Assembly: GCF_025370935.1 (NCBI RefSeq)
Contig: NC_133500.1
Coordinates: 6,841,996-6,905,995, forward strand
Length of the DNA stretch: 64,000 bases
Direction: 5' to 3'
From: Choristoneura fumiferana
Lineage: Eukaryota > Arthropoda > Insecta > Lepidoptera > Tortricidae
A program made the position numbers and the translations under genes. The notes under the pieces are model-generated. The model did not search any database. It had not been told where the DNA came from and saw only the letters and a list, made by a program, of their open reading frames with translations. Position 1 is the stretch's first letter; each line of letters opens with the position of its first letter. Below are positions 10,690 through 19,906 of this stretch, piece after piece.

Positions 10690-10810
10690 GTTAACACTTT
10701 AGTACCTTAGCACAGTATGCCATTTTTATTTTGTGCTATTAACCCTTAGATTAAGATCATTGTAATCCACACTTAGCGAATAAATGAATATGAATATGAA
10801 TATGAATATT
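10690..10810 (+). mobile_element. LINE 3' end with (TGAATA)n tail
   Basis: A short 3'-UTR-like segment with GCGAATAAATGAATATGAAT, that is, an AATAAA signal merging into a hexanucleotide run. Such simple-repeat tails mark the ends of lepidopteran LINE insertions. Confidence 0.45.
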
Positions 10811-10862
10811 TTAAAATTGTATAAGTACTAAATTCATACGAGAAGTAATAGTGACAAAATAT

Positions 10863-11089
10863 TATACTTCGTTTTTTTAGCATTAGAAAACAGGGTAAAT
10901 AATCTTGACGTGAAAAAACGTTTAAAAAACAAATAGTAACTATTACTTATAATACCAAAATAATATAAGTGATTATACGAGCTTGCTTATTGTTAGATAT
11001 TTGCTGTCTTATTTTCAAAACTGTTTTTCAATAAAAAAGACACGTCAAGATCGCTTACCTTCTTTCTAATGCTTAAAAAACGAAGTATA
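10863..11089. mobile_element. MITE with TATACTTCGTTTTTTTAGC ends, copy 1
   Basis: Terminal inverted repeats start TATACTTCGTTTTTTTAGCA and extend inward about 60 bases, to CTTGACGTG on each arm. A second copy is at 49539-49780. The terminal TA fits a TA target duplication. No coding sequence; about 227 bp. Confidence 0.75.
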
Positions 11090-11104
11090 GTGAAGTGTAA
11101 ACAT

Positions 11105-11290
11105 TTTTTTTTATTATATAATTTTATTTAAGAGGGTGTAAACGAGCATGAAGATGAACAATCTCCGCCGCCCATAGATACCTGCAACACAAGGGCTATC
11201 ACAATTGCGTTGCCATAGCCCTTTGAAAATTGATAGGCTCGTTAAAAAGATTCAGGAACCTGGTTCTACAGTTTAGTCGTACGACACATT
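11105..11290 (-). mobile_element. Old LINE 3' tail (family L)
   Basis: It is diverged but recognisable by the minus-strand GGGCGGCGGAGATTGTTCAT and CAATTGTGATAGCCCTTGTG stretches. These correspond to the better copies at 19179, 40200 and 49928. Confidence 0.5.
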
Positions 11291-11366
11291 CGAGTATCTT
11301 TCACTGAAATTCCACCAGTTGTACTAACTCCTTTTTGATCAGAATGATAATTGCTTTGCCCTTTTA

Positions 11367-11490
11367 CTCATCATCATCATCAATGTCAGCCGAAAGACGT
11401 CCACTACTGGATAGGCCTCCCCCAAGGCCCTATGGTCTTGTGCTTTCCGCATCCACCGCGATCCCGCGGTCTTAACCAGGTCTTCGCTCC
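11367..11490 (-). mobile_element. RTE LINE 3' end, part 1 (split by an insertion)
   Basis: The (GAT)n end is at 11367-11383, followed by the tail core GGACGTCCACTACTGG-like sequence and CCGCGGTCTTAACCAGG. The fragment stops at TTCGCTCC (11490) and resumes at 12464, beyond the hAT-like insertion. Confidence 0.75.
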
Positions 11491-11684
11491 GGGTGCCCCT
11501 TATTTCGCATAATTAACATTAATTATCCTAATATGAATTCGCATAACAGATTTGGCATAACATTAATAATTGTGCATAACAGAACTTTCATGATTATAAA
11601 GAAGCATAACCCTTATTTAGCATAATAATGAATCCGCATAATTTAAATATGCATAACATTGTGAACTATAACTTAAATTTTGAA

Positions 11685-11775
11685 CATGAAACTACCGCGA
11701 GACTCACTCATATTAAATATAATGACCCGGATAACTCACGTCTTAAATCGAGTTTAGCTCGACATGTTTCGGTTA
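11685..11775 (-). mobile_element. Penelope-like element scrap nested in the hAT-like element
   Basis: GAAACTACCGCGAGACTCAC, TATAATGACCCGGATAACTC and TAGCTCGACATGTTTCGG match the terminal sequence of the PLE copies at 27390 and 37140. It interrupts the host element, which resumes after about 11980. Confidence 0.65.
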
Positions 11776-12179
11776 AAATGTTATTTATTTATTTATTTGA
11801 TTCGGTACAATTACATATTGTAAACAACACAGAGGAAATTAACATACATAAATGGAAACAATTACAGTGTCTACAATACAATTACAATTGCACTCAACAT
11901 TCATGCACACAAATTTTTAAACTTAATTTTTCATTGCTACGATATTTAAAAAATAAATACCTACGCATAATTTTATCAAGCATGTGAATTAGCTTGTTCA
12001 GGGCAAAACCGACTCGGTTAGGTTAGGTTAAGAAGGCTAAGGCGGGAGCGAAGCGTATGGTATTTTTTAATTATAGCCCAATAATAGATATATTCACATA
12101 CTCGTAGTAGGTACTTAGCTCACTTCTCAGATCTAATTGAATTGACCTTTTAGTAATAATTTTTCACCTTTATGTATAT

Positions 12180-12300
12180 TGTTTGTCCTGGGACCTGGGT
12201 TTGATTTCCAGCGCGGGTCTTATTTTTTTGGTTTTTCTATGTATCTATATTTCAGTTTGTATTTTTGATATGGGTTTTACGGGATGACCGTAAAGAAACA
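12180..12300 (+). mobile_element. tRNA-derived SINE scrap, family C
   Basis: TGGGACCTGGGTTTGATTTC resembles a pol III B box. It is followed by CCAGCGCGGGTCTTATTTTT and GGTTTTACGGGATGACCGTA, a lepidopteran SINE body distinct from families A and B. It is nested in the hAT-like element. Confidence 0.5.
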
Positions 12301-12463
12301 AAAAATATTTGGAATTGAAATAAAAAATAAAAAAAGATTCCAAAAGAACAATCTTATATTGTTTGACAAATAAAATTTACAATGTCATTAGAATAATCAT
12401 TTTCATGTTTATAGGAACTCTTTTATACTTATGCAAAAAAAAATGCGAATTAATATAGACCCT

Positions 12464-12575
12464 GTCGCTCCATCTTGTTGGAGGCCTACCGACAGCTCGT
12501 CTCCCGGTCCGCGGACGCCATTCGAGAACCTTCTAACCCCATCGGCCATCTGTCCTGCGAGCAATGCCCTTTTAC
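12464..12575 (-). mobile_element. RTE LINE 3' end, part 2
   Basis: It continues the fragment broken at 11490: GTCGCTCCATCTTGTTGGAG and CCATTCGAGAACCTTCTAAC are the next parts of the RTE C-terminus in the same orientation. This shows that the intervening 973 bp are an insertion. Confidence 0.75.
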
Positions 12576-13390
12576 TGCGACCATATTTTTAAAGGATTGA
12601 ACTTTTTCCAATACACTTTTCCAAGTTAACATTTTCATTTCCCTTAAAAATGAAAAAAAATCACTTATGCAATTAAACGGTGAGTTTCGATACGGAATTC
12701 AATGATTTTATCCGCGATTGCAATCGGACTGCAGTTGCAGTATTAAAGATAATTTTAGAAATGAAAGTTCAGTGTTGGTCACTGGAATCAGTTGGTGTAA
12801 TGGCCAATTAATACTATTAATTAGTTATTGAAGGGTTTGATAAAAGTTTCGACTCATCATCATTTTCATTCTTTCTTCATTTCTTTATTTCTTTCTTTAT
12901 TAAATATGAATCTAAAGGAGGTATATCCTCTTCCACAATCACTAATTCTCCGTGAGTTGTTGCGTTGCATAATTACTTCCTTTGTTACTTAATTATAGCG
13001 GGGAGAGGTTTTTAGCACAATGCGACAAAATAGACCAGATTTATGTTCGCTGATACTTGGCGCTAAGTAGGTTGTGGCGGCCATTTTATTATTAGCAATT
13101 AGCAAGCATTTGAATTTAGGCGCAAATTCAATGTCAAGTACTCCCTTTTTTAACGATAAATTTAACTATAGATGTCGATGTATATTAGTATATATACTAG
13201 TGATTGGTTTAAGTTTTGTTTTTAAGAATGTAAAAACATACTTTAGTAATGTCGTACCTTCGAACAAGAACTAAGGTATAGATAATTCCACTTCTAACTA
13301 TATTTAATTTTTTAGACAACCCAGTACTGCCAAAGGTATAATCATTCAATTATTTTTTAATTATTATAACTATTTTATAGTGCAATATTG
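12576..13390. other. No gene seen
   Basis: AT-rich sequence. A 66-codon frame at 13074 is low-complexity and unsupported. No shared repeat was noticed. Confidence 0.4.
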
Positions 13391-13394
13391 TGTA

Positions 13395-13524
13395 CAGTCA
13401 AGGGCAAAGATATCGACACGGCCAAAGTTACAAAAATATGTATACACGACTTTATGCACTTAACATTAAGGGTGTATACATATTTTTGCAACTTTGGCCG
13501 TGCCGATATCTTTGCCCTTGACTG
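13395..13524. mobile_element. Palindromic MITE with TA target duplication
   Basis: Flanked by TA (13393-13394 and 13525-13526). The ends are CAGTCAAGGGCAAAGATATC and its complement, and the two 55-base arms are almost perfectly complementary around a loop of about 20 bases. At 130 bp with TA targets, it fits a Tc1/mariner-type MITE. The near-identity of the arms suggests recent movement or a constrained hairpin. Confidence 0.85.
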
Positions 13525-13874
13525 TACACATATAGGTAGAGTCATTCACCGTCTTGTGCCGTGGTTCTTAATACAATGTCATTACTGTCTAATTTTGACA
13601 AAATCACGCGTTTTCGTAGATGGCACTGGGTATAACAGGTGATACAAACGGAACAATTCCCAAACGAGAACTTATTGAATGTGTTTTTTTTTAAATCGTC
13701 CTAAAACTTTTCAACACTTCTTACAACTTTGACAATGTTTGACAATGTTATGCAATGAACTACAGTTACAAAAAATACTTTGCTCACCCGCGACCGCGAC
13801 TCAGACTTTGAGATTCCGACTATGGGTTGCGGGTGAGCAAAAATAAATGTTATGCAAGTGCAACTTGTACATTG

Positions 13875-14104
13875 CTAACCTCGCATGATAGTTTTATTCC
13901 TTCTCCTTTCTTATAAAAGATTAGCTTTATCGCGGTTATCGCGCGCTTTTCCCTCGGGAACTGAGCATTTTTCCGGGATAAAAAGTAGCCTATGTCACTC
14001 TCTGGCCCATAAACTATCTCTATGCCAAAAATTACGTCTATACGGAGGACAAGACGGACAAACATACAAACACACACACTTTCGTATTTATAATATTAGT
14101 ATGA
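13875..14104 (-). mobile_element. Helitron-like nonautonomous element
   Basis: On the minus strand it starts TCATACTAATATTATAAATA (5' TC). It goes through the GACATAGGCTACTTTTTATC and CCCGGAAAAATGCTCAG stretches. The 3' CTAG end is not preserved. The same family is seen at 45884 and 47555. The plus and minus frames across it are non-coding. Confidence 0.65.
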
Positions 14105-15394
14105 ATAAATTCTGCAGACTCAATTTAATACTGAAGTAAAGAAAAACTTTTAAACAACAATGCCTGATTAGTTCAATTGATAGAATTGACAAAACTTTCC
14201 TCTCATTTTTTTAACGAAATCCAATTTTGCAAAAAGGTCCGACATCCAAACAAAACATATTTCGTCATGAAATATTGGGCTTGCGCGTCCATTCAAAATC
14301 TTACTTTACCCGCTCACGTTGCGGTCGAAAATGGCTTGAAACATCCAAAATCATTGTGAAGCAGAGATAACAAAGGGGAAATTTACATAGAAATAAACAC
14401 AGGATGATTTCATACGATTTATGGGCGAGTTTCTGAACACCCTTTGTTCGGATCAAACTAACTAATGATTGCGAGACATTTCAATGCCTATATCACGCTA
14501 GTTTGTTGGCGTGTGAGTTTCACTTCTATTAATAGATAACAGTTTAATTTGACTAAAATTGACAATTTCATCATTATCATCATAAGCCGGAAGATGTGAA
14601 CAGGTGAAGAAAGGCCGGGTGGTTTAACTACGCTATAATGAACGAATACTCGCCACTTGCATCCACTGGTTGCCCGTAACCACAGACCTTATATCGAGAT
14701 AGACGAAAAGAGCCCTTCAAACTGTATGAGAACCTAGCGTGTCAAATTTTTCTTACCTACGATGACGTCACGAGCGAGATTTAGCGATGGGAAATCAAGA
14801 GCGCGCGGAACCGATTCAAAGTCGTGCCGCCGCAACTGGACAAAACTTTGACCGTGGATCAAACTTTTTACACGCAAGGTAGGTAAACTCTTAAGGTCTA
14901 TCTCGATAACAAGATCTGTGCCCGTAACTCTCGCGATGACGTCAGTTCAGCTAATGGGAGGCCTGCCAATGCATCTTCGTCTTTTGGTCGCCTCAAGTTC
15001 AGCAGTTTTATTTAGGTAACTTTATAGAACTTCTTTAACAGTGTGAACCGATGTGGTGAACGCTGGGAGAGTAGACCTTGTCTGTCTGTACGCACAAGGT
15101 CATGGGAAGACGTCTCGGTGCAAAATGATTAAACTATGTGAAATAACAACAGATTGTCCCTTAGTTGTCAAATCTACCCTACAAACTGATAAATAGCCCA
15201 CATAAGTTAACAATTCCATTCCTCAAAGTGCTTCAGTAAGTGTTTTAGAGCATTATTCATACATAAGGGGTTATAACGCGCCGGCGCCCATGCTGATTCC
15301 GTGCTGACGCGATATGAATGTATAGTAGGTTTGTTCAAACTTAAACACGAACATATTTTAAAAATTCATAATATAAAATAAAAGTTACAGTCCA

Positions 15395-15905
15395 TTTGAG
15401 GGTCAAGGAACATATTGCAGCTGTTAAAAATCGCCAGTTAAATAAGTCATCCATAGCCGAGCATTTATTGGCGTCAGGACCAAACCACTGGATTGAGCTT
15501 CACAATCCCAAAATTCGCTCCACGGAACGTCATTTCTACTCAAGAATGGTACGTGAAGCAATTGAAATAAAAAAGCATAAAAATTACAACCGGGACGATG
15601 GATATAAGCTTTCATCTTCGTGGAATTATGTTATAAATAAGTGTCTGCGTCGGGATGAATGTTTTGAGGGACGATCGGACGTTGTTTAGTGTTGTGTGTC
15701 GGTGTGACAAATAAAATGACCAAGTGCGGGTAGTTCGTGATACGAGTGCCGGTACTATTTGTGATCAAGGTGCGGGTAGTTTTGCTAGGTAGACTTGACA
15801 CCCCAAACTTCAGTCTACTCGAAACCACGGCCATTGTAATGTTGCCGAAACGTCGAGGTAAATATAACTCGTGTGTGTTAGCGTGATAAGTCCTGTGCGT
15901 GGTAT
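15395..15905 (+). mobile_element. Penelope-like element, C-terminal endonuclease region and 3' end
   Basis: The plus-strand frame to 15689 reads RVKEHIAAVKNRQLNKSS, IAEHLLASGPNHWIELHNP, a STERHFYSRMVREAIEIKKH stretch and NYNRDDGYKLSSSWN. This is the C-terminal part of the GIY-YIG endonuclease domain that follows the RT in Penelope-like elements (E-HIA, REAIEI, N-DGY-LS-W). The RT and the GIY-YIG core are missing. The 3' non-coding part (15690-15905), with GCCGAAACGTCGAGGTAAAT, matches 34840-35140. Confidence 0.8.
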
Positions 15906-16204
15906 TTTGACAACAAAAAACATTTTTTCGTTTATTAAAAACCGGCCACCGAGTGGGATTTGCACTCCGATTGATCCGTAGTAAAATTAAGTTTCGTCAA
16001 ATAATACAGTGCTATCCATATCCATAATCGTGTTAGCAGAACCCTGCTTCTAATAAAAATGTACCTACAAGTGTAGGATTATTTAAACCGACTCTAAAAA
16101 ATAATGAACTATTCGTAACATTATGACTGGCAACAATAGGGTTTCGTTTGCTACCATTCGGGTAAAGAACCCTAAAAATGTAGGACTTAATTTTATTTAG
16201 CGTC

Positions 16205-16556
16205 AGTTGTAGTACATTAGGTACTTAAAAAAAATGGTAGATTAGAAGTTTTATAAACCATATAAATTTAGAATAGGCTAATTATTAGCTTTTATTTGAT
16301 ACCCATATTGTTGCAATACTTACAAAACTTTTTTTTTTCGTTTGCCATATTTTTTTCACAGACGCCATATTGAAATATTATATACCCTACGTCACTCCGA
16401 CAGTTATGACAAATCCAATAATACCTCAATGTTAAAATCTGTCCAGCCGTTTAGGCTGCAGCGAGGACCAAAGAAATAGACATACATACACACATACACA
16501 CATACATACATACACGCTCGAAAACATAACCCTCCTTCGGGCAGTCGGGTAAAAAC
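16205..16556 (+). repeat. Unclassified dispersed element ending ACCCTCCTTCGGGCAGTCGG
   Basis: The left part, inverted, resembles 10236-10330. The right part holds ACATACA runs and the ending ACCCTCCTTCGGGCAGTCGG, also seen at 32877-32905 (ACCCTCCTTTGGACAGTCGG). Copy B of the duplication keeps only its right half (from 23441). Confidence 0.6.
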
Positions 16557-17513
16557 GTAACTTAATGTCACGTCAACTGTCGAATTATCGATTGGGTAAT
16601 TTTGATTAAGAGCTACTATATATAAAAATCATCTATCATTAGTATTCCAGCGCGCTATCGCCCTAGCGTTTTTATGTTTTGTTTTGTGGCATTAAATGAT
16701 TTCATTTTTTCTTTCTTTTTCTCTCTCTGTTTCTATCATGGGACAGTTCGAGTGCTGCCCTCATCCTCAGGATATCATCGTTGTGATTGGATCAAACACA
16801 TAAAAACCACTTTAACAACTAATCAAAAATCTTTCCACCGACGGTTGGCTTGCCATTGAAGTGCGGAGCGCTGCGTGTCATGAAGCGAGGTGCACAGATA
16901 TTCCCGACCACTGAATATCACAGTCTGAGCACGCGACGAGTGCAACGGAAGTGCAGTTTGATAACGTTTCCGTGCCAAATTACAGGTCGAGGGAGAAATG
17001 ACGGCCCACTGATGCCTTTGAGAGGCTGCACAAACCTTTCTGCCTTGTTTGCGAAAGTCTTATACGTGAAACTCTTCTATAGCACCAATATAGATTTTCT
17101 TTTTGCTCTTAGCTGTCAAAGGAAAAAATTGTCAGCTAAGAGCAAAAGTGCGGTAACAAGTTTAAGTTACGTTGACGATGTCATTTTGATTTTATTCAGC
17201 TCCGGGCTATACACCGTCCTATTTATGATTTCCGCTAACTTTTGGGGAATTCTCTAAAGATCAATAAATGTAGTAAGTTTCATCAAGATACTAGTGACTT
17301 AAATCTTAATTTTCAAATGAAGGGTCTACGGAAAGAACTCAATTGTACGTGAAAAATCCGCATCAAAATCGGTACATCCGTTTGAAAGGTACAATGCCAC
17401 TGACATACAGAGAGATAGACAGACATTTGGTGTTAAACTTATAACACTAATCTTTTAGCGTTGCGGATTAAAAAACTTTCTTTGCATGCAAATACAAAAA
17501 ATAAAGCTGAACC

Positions 17514-17821
17514 GCCGTGGTGAACGAGTGGTTTGACCTATGGCCTCTCAAGCAGAGGATCGTGGGTTCAAACCCCGGCTCGCACCTCTGAGTTTTTCGA
17601 AACTCATGTGCGGAATTACATTTGAAATTTACTACGAGCTTTACGGTGAAGGAAAACATCGTGAGGAAACCTGCACAACAAACCTGCGAAGCAATTCAAC
17701 GGTGTGTGTGAAGTTCCCAATCCGCACTGGCCCGCGTGGGAACTACTGCCCAAGCCCTCTCATTCGAGAGGAGGTCTGTGCCCTGCAGTGGGACGTATAT
17801 AGGCTGGGATGATGATGATGA
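17514..17821 (+). mobile_element. SINE family A in duplicated block A
   Basis: The head GCCGTGGTGAACGAGTGGTT holds the A-box region. The B box is GGGTTCAAACCCC, an excellent match to GGTTCRANNCC. Then come CTCTGAGTTTTTCGAAA, a CATTTGAAATTTACTACGAG stretch, CGTGAGGAAACCTGCACAAC and the tail GAGGTCTGTGCCCTGCAGTG, ending (GAT)n. It is about 308 bp. The tail resembles that of the window's RTE elements. Confidence 0.9.
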
Positions 17822-18367
17822 CAAAAATATAACCCCTAAATTTCTTTATTCGGAGCGAGATTAGCGAAGTGCCCCTAGTGTAATATTTTTGTCAAAATCA
17901 CTTGAAATAAAACAGACGACATTATTTACGTCTATTAAGAGAGCTTAACTGAACCCAAATACATTCCCTTTTTCAAAACCAGACCAAAGTTACAACCAAC
18001 CTTAAGCGTAGTGCGTAAAGGTTTCTTTGAGAAAAATTCGACTTTGCTGTTCGAATCTTAAAGGACACGCGTAGAAATTGATTTATATCACAATGTATCA
18101 TAGTTTTGGTGTTGATAATAGTACTTTTGGGATGGGGTTTTGACAAAAGTTTTTTTTTTATTTATGAAGGGAGAAAGGTCTTTTTGTGCTCAGGTCGCCC
18201 GTCTCTTTATGATAGGATGACATAAAGTACTAAGTAAATTATAGAGTAGATATTTCATGAATTTTCGTCATAACTTTAGACGACGGGAAGCCTAGGGAAA
18301 GAAGGAATGAAATAAATTATTTATTATCAGTATAAAAATAAACATTATTTAAGATTAAAATAAACAT

Positions 18368-18467
18368 NNNNNNNNNNNNNNNNNNNNNNNNNNNNNNNNN
18401 NNNNNNNNNNNNNNNNNNNNNNNNNNNNNNNNNNNNNNNNNNNNNNNNNNNNNNNNNNNNNNNNNNN
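18368..18467. other. Assembly gap, 100 N
   Basis: Exactly 100 N, a common placeholder for a gap of unknown size. It cuts the right end of duplicated block A. Confidence 0.98.
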
Positions 18468-18469
18468 CT

Positions 18470-18640
18470 CAAAAACGGCTGAACCGCTTTTGATGAAACA
18501 TGTCTAGAAACCATCGCTAGAAACCCTGATTTCAAATAAAACCGCATTCAAATCGGTCCACCTGTTTAAGAGCTACGGTGCCACAGACAGACAGACAGAT
18601 AGACAGACATACATACCGTTCAAACTTACTATTTTTGCGT
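18470..18640 (+). repeat. Dispersed repeat end with CAGA run
   Basis: ACGGCTGAACCGCTTTTGAT and GAGCTACGGTGCCACAGACA are shared in style with 61645-61690 (GAGCTACGATGCCACAGACA). It is the right end of an unclassified nonautonomous element truncated by the gap. Confidence 0.5.
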
Positions 18641-18670
18641 CAGGAGTTAAAAACTACTAACCAACTAACT

Positions 18671-18775
18671 ACCTAACTAGTGTAGTGTAGTGGTGGTGAT
18701 AGATGGGTTTGTGTGATTTGTGTGTGTTCATACAGTGTGGAGGTGGAGGAACTGCATGAACAAACATACCTTGCA
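18671..18775 (+). repeat. Dispersed repeat matching 4318-4400
   Basis: GTGTAGTGTAGTGGTGGTGA, GGGTTTGTGTGATTTGTGTG and a CAGTGTGGAGGTGGAGGA stretch match the left part of the repeat at 4230-4470. Confidence 0.6.
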
Positions 18776-19178
18776 TAGGCTTAGCTACCATAAGGTCGCG
18801 GGTGAGCAAAGAAATTCTTTTACCTCATTGACAATACAACTTGTCTACAGGCTACTGTAATCCGCAACACAGGCACAACCTAACCACACAAAACTTTACC
18901 GTCTCGGCTAAACGCATGTAAATCCGTCTGTATTTGCATATGAATAGCGAGTTTTCGCGTTCCGGCCACAATAGACAGCTGCATACAGACTGCATTCACG
19001 GGATGTAGTGGTTTTTAGCGTCTACGTGCTTGACCGTGGATAGAAAAATTGTAAAAGTAAGAGCAAGTCAATTAGGCTTTAAAAATTTGCGAAATCGAAA
19101 ATCAAGTATGAGACCTCCTCTAGAGCAAAATGATGGGTGGTATAATGTAATCTACTACGCTGGCCGGTGTATATTTAC

Positions 19179-19490
19179 CTTTTTTTTTTTTTTTTTTTTT
19201 TTTATTCGACTGGATGGCAAACGAGCACGTGGGTCTCCTGATGTAAGAGATCACCACCGCCCATAAACATCTGCAACGCCAGGGGTATTGCAGATGCGTT
19301 GCCAACCTAGAGGCCTAAGATGGAATACCTCAGGTGCCAGTAATTTCACCGGCTGTCTTACTCTCCACGCCGAAACACAACAGTGCAAGCACCTGCTTCA
19401 CGGCAGGATTAGCGAGCAAGATGGTGGTAGCAATCCGGGCGGACCTTGCACAAGTCCTACCACCTGCAAAACCTAACCTTTGGATTGCTT
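19179..19490 (-). mobile_element. Retroposon family L with poly-A tail
   Basis: The minus strand runs from GGTTTTGCAGGTGGTAGGAC through GCCGGTGAAATTACTGGCAC and CCTAGAGGTTGGCAACGC-like sequence to CGTTTGCCATCCAGTCGAAT, then about 24 A (seen as T at 19180-19203). A similar 3' end follows an RT C-terminus at 58956-59350, so this is probably a 5'-truncated LINE or a SINE using its tail. The short frames here are by-products. Confidence 0.75.
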
Positions 19491-19626
19491 TCCCCACAAG
19501 GTTTTGCTTCACCGAAAATGTCGGTTGAAATGTAAAAATTTTAACTCAGGACCCTATGTTTTAAAGGCCATAGATGAAATCACTAAGCTACGATAGTAGT
19601 TAGGGCTAGCTACTAATCCTATTCTA

Positions 19627-19905
19627 TCCTACTAATATTATAAATGTGAAAGTTTGTAAGTGAGTGATTGAGTATGTTTGTTACTTCTTCACGCTGAAAC
19701 GGCTAAACAGATTTGGATGAAATTTGGCAAAATGTTAGTTTATAGCCTGGATTAAAACATAGGATACTTTTATCCCAATATTCCCGCGGGATGGGGATGC
19801 AATCTTGAAATAACAACCGCTGGGCTTAGAGTCATGAAATTTGGAATGTAGATAGCTGGACATCTTTGAACATGAAAACTACAGTTAGATTCACTTATAT
19901 TTTAC
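19627..19905 (+). mobile_element. Helitron-like element, plus strand
   Basis: It starts TCCTACTAATATTATAAATG, then GAAAGTTTGTAAGTGAGTGA and ACGCTGAAACGGCTAAACAG, the typical lepidopteran layout. The 3' side runs into the next copy in opposite orientation, so its own CTAG end is unclear. Confidence 0.65.
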
Positions 19906-19906
19906 T

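Larger units (their letters stand above)
11491..12463 (+). mobile_element. hAT-like nonautonomous element with GCATAA subterminal iterons, copy 1
   Basis: It begins GGGTGCC and ends AGACCCT, short inverted ends (the AGGGT core is shared). It is flanked by TTCGCTCC (11483-11490) and GTCGCTCC (12464-12471), an 8-bp target duplication with one mismatch. Both ends carry many GCATAA or GCATAAC motifs, likely transposase binding iterons as in known hAT ends. The middle has GGTTAGGTTAGGTTAAGAAGG. A 119-codon frame at 11628-11987 crosses into a nested PLE piece and is not a transposase. Copy 2, inverted, is at 56885-57733. Confidence 0.75.
14313..18357. repeat. Duplicated block, copy A
   Basis: Nearly identical in direct orientation to 22321-25367, apart from small indels and a 981-bp segment (15408-16388) that is absent from copy B. 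It ends 10 bases before a 100-N gap. It contains PLE and SINE A remnants and a shared segment with open frames in both strands (16680-17257) that I cannot identify. It may be a true tandem duplication or two haplotypes placed in series by the assembler. Confidence 0.9.

Noticed and set aside
11628..11987. 119-codon plus frame inside the hAT-like element, considered as a transposase
   Set aside because: No hAT signature (no BED finger, no dimerisation block); it covers a nested PLE scrap and AT-rich DNA.
16490..16530. CRISPR-like direct repeats (ACATACA runs)
   Set aside because: Simple microsatellite in a eukaryotic transposon; no spacer structure.
17525..17580. tRNA gene suggested by A-box and B-box matches
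   Set aside because: The boxes belong to SINE A; no cloverleaf with acceptor stem can be drawn and identical heads occur in many copies.
18317..18547. 76-codon minus frame
   Set aside because: It spans the 100-N gap.
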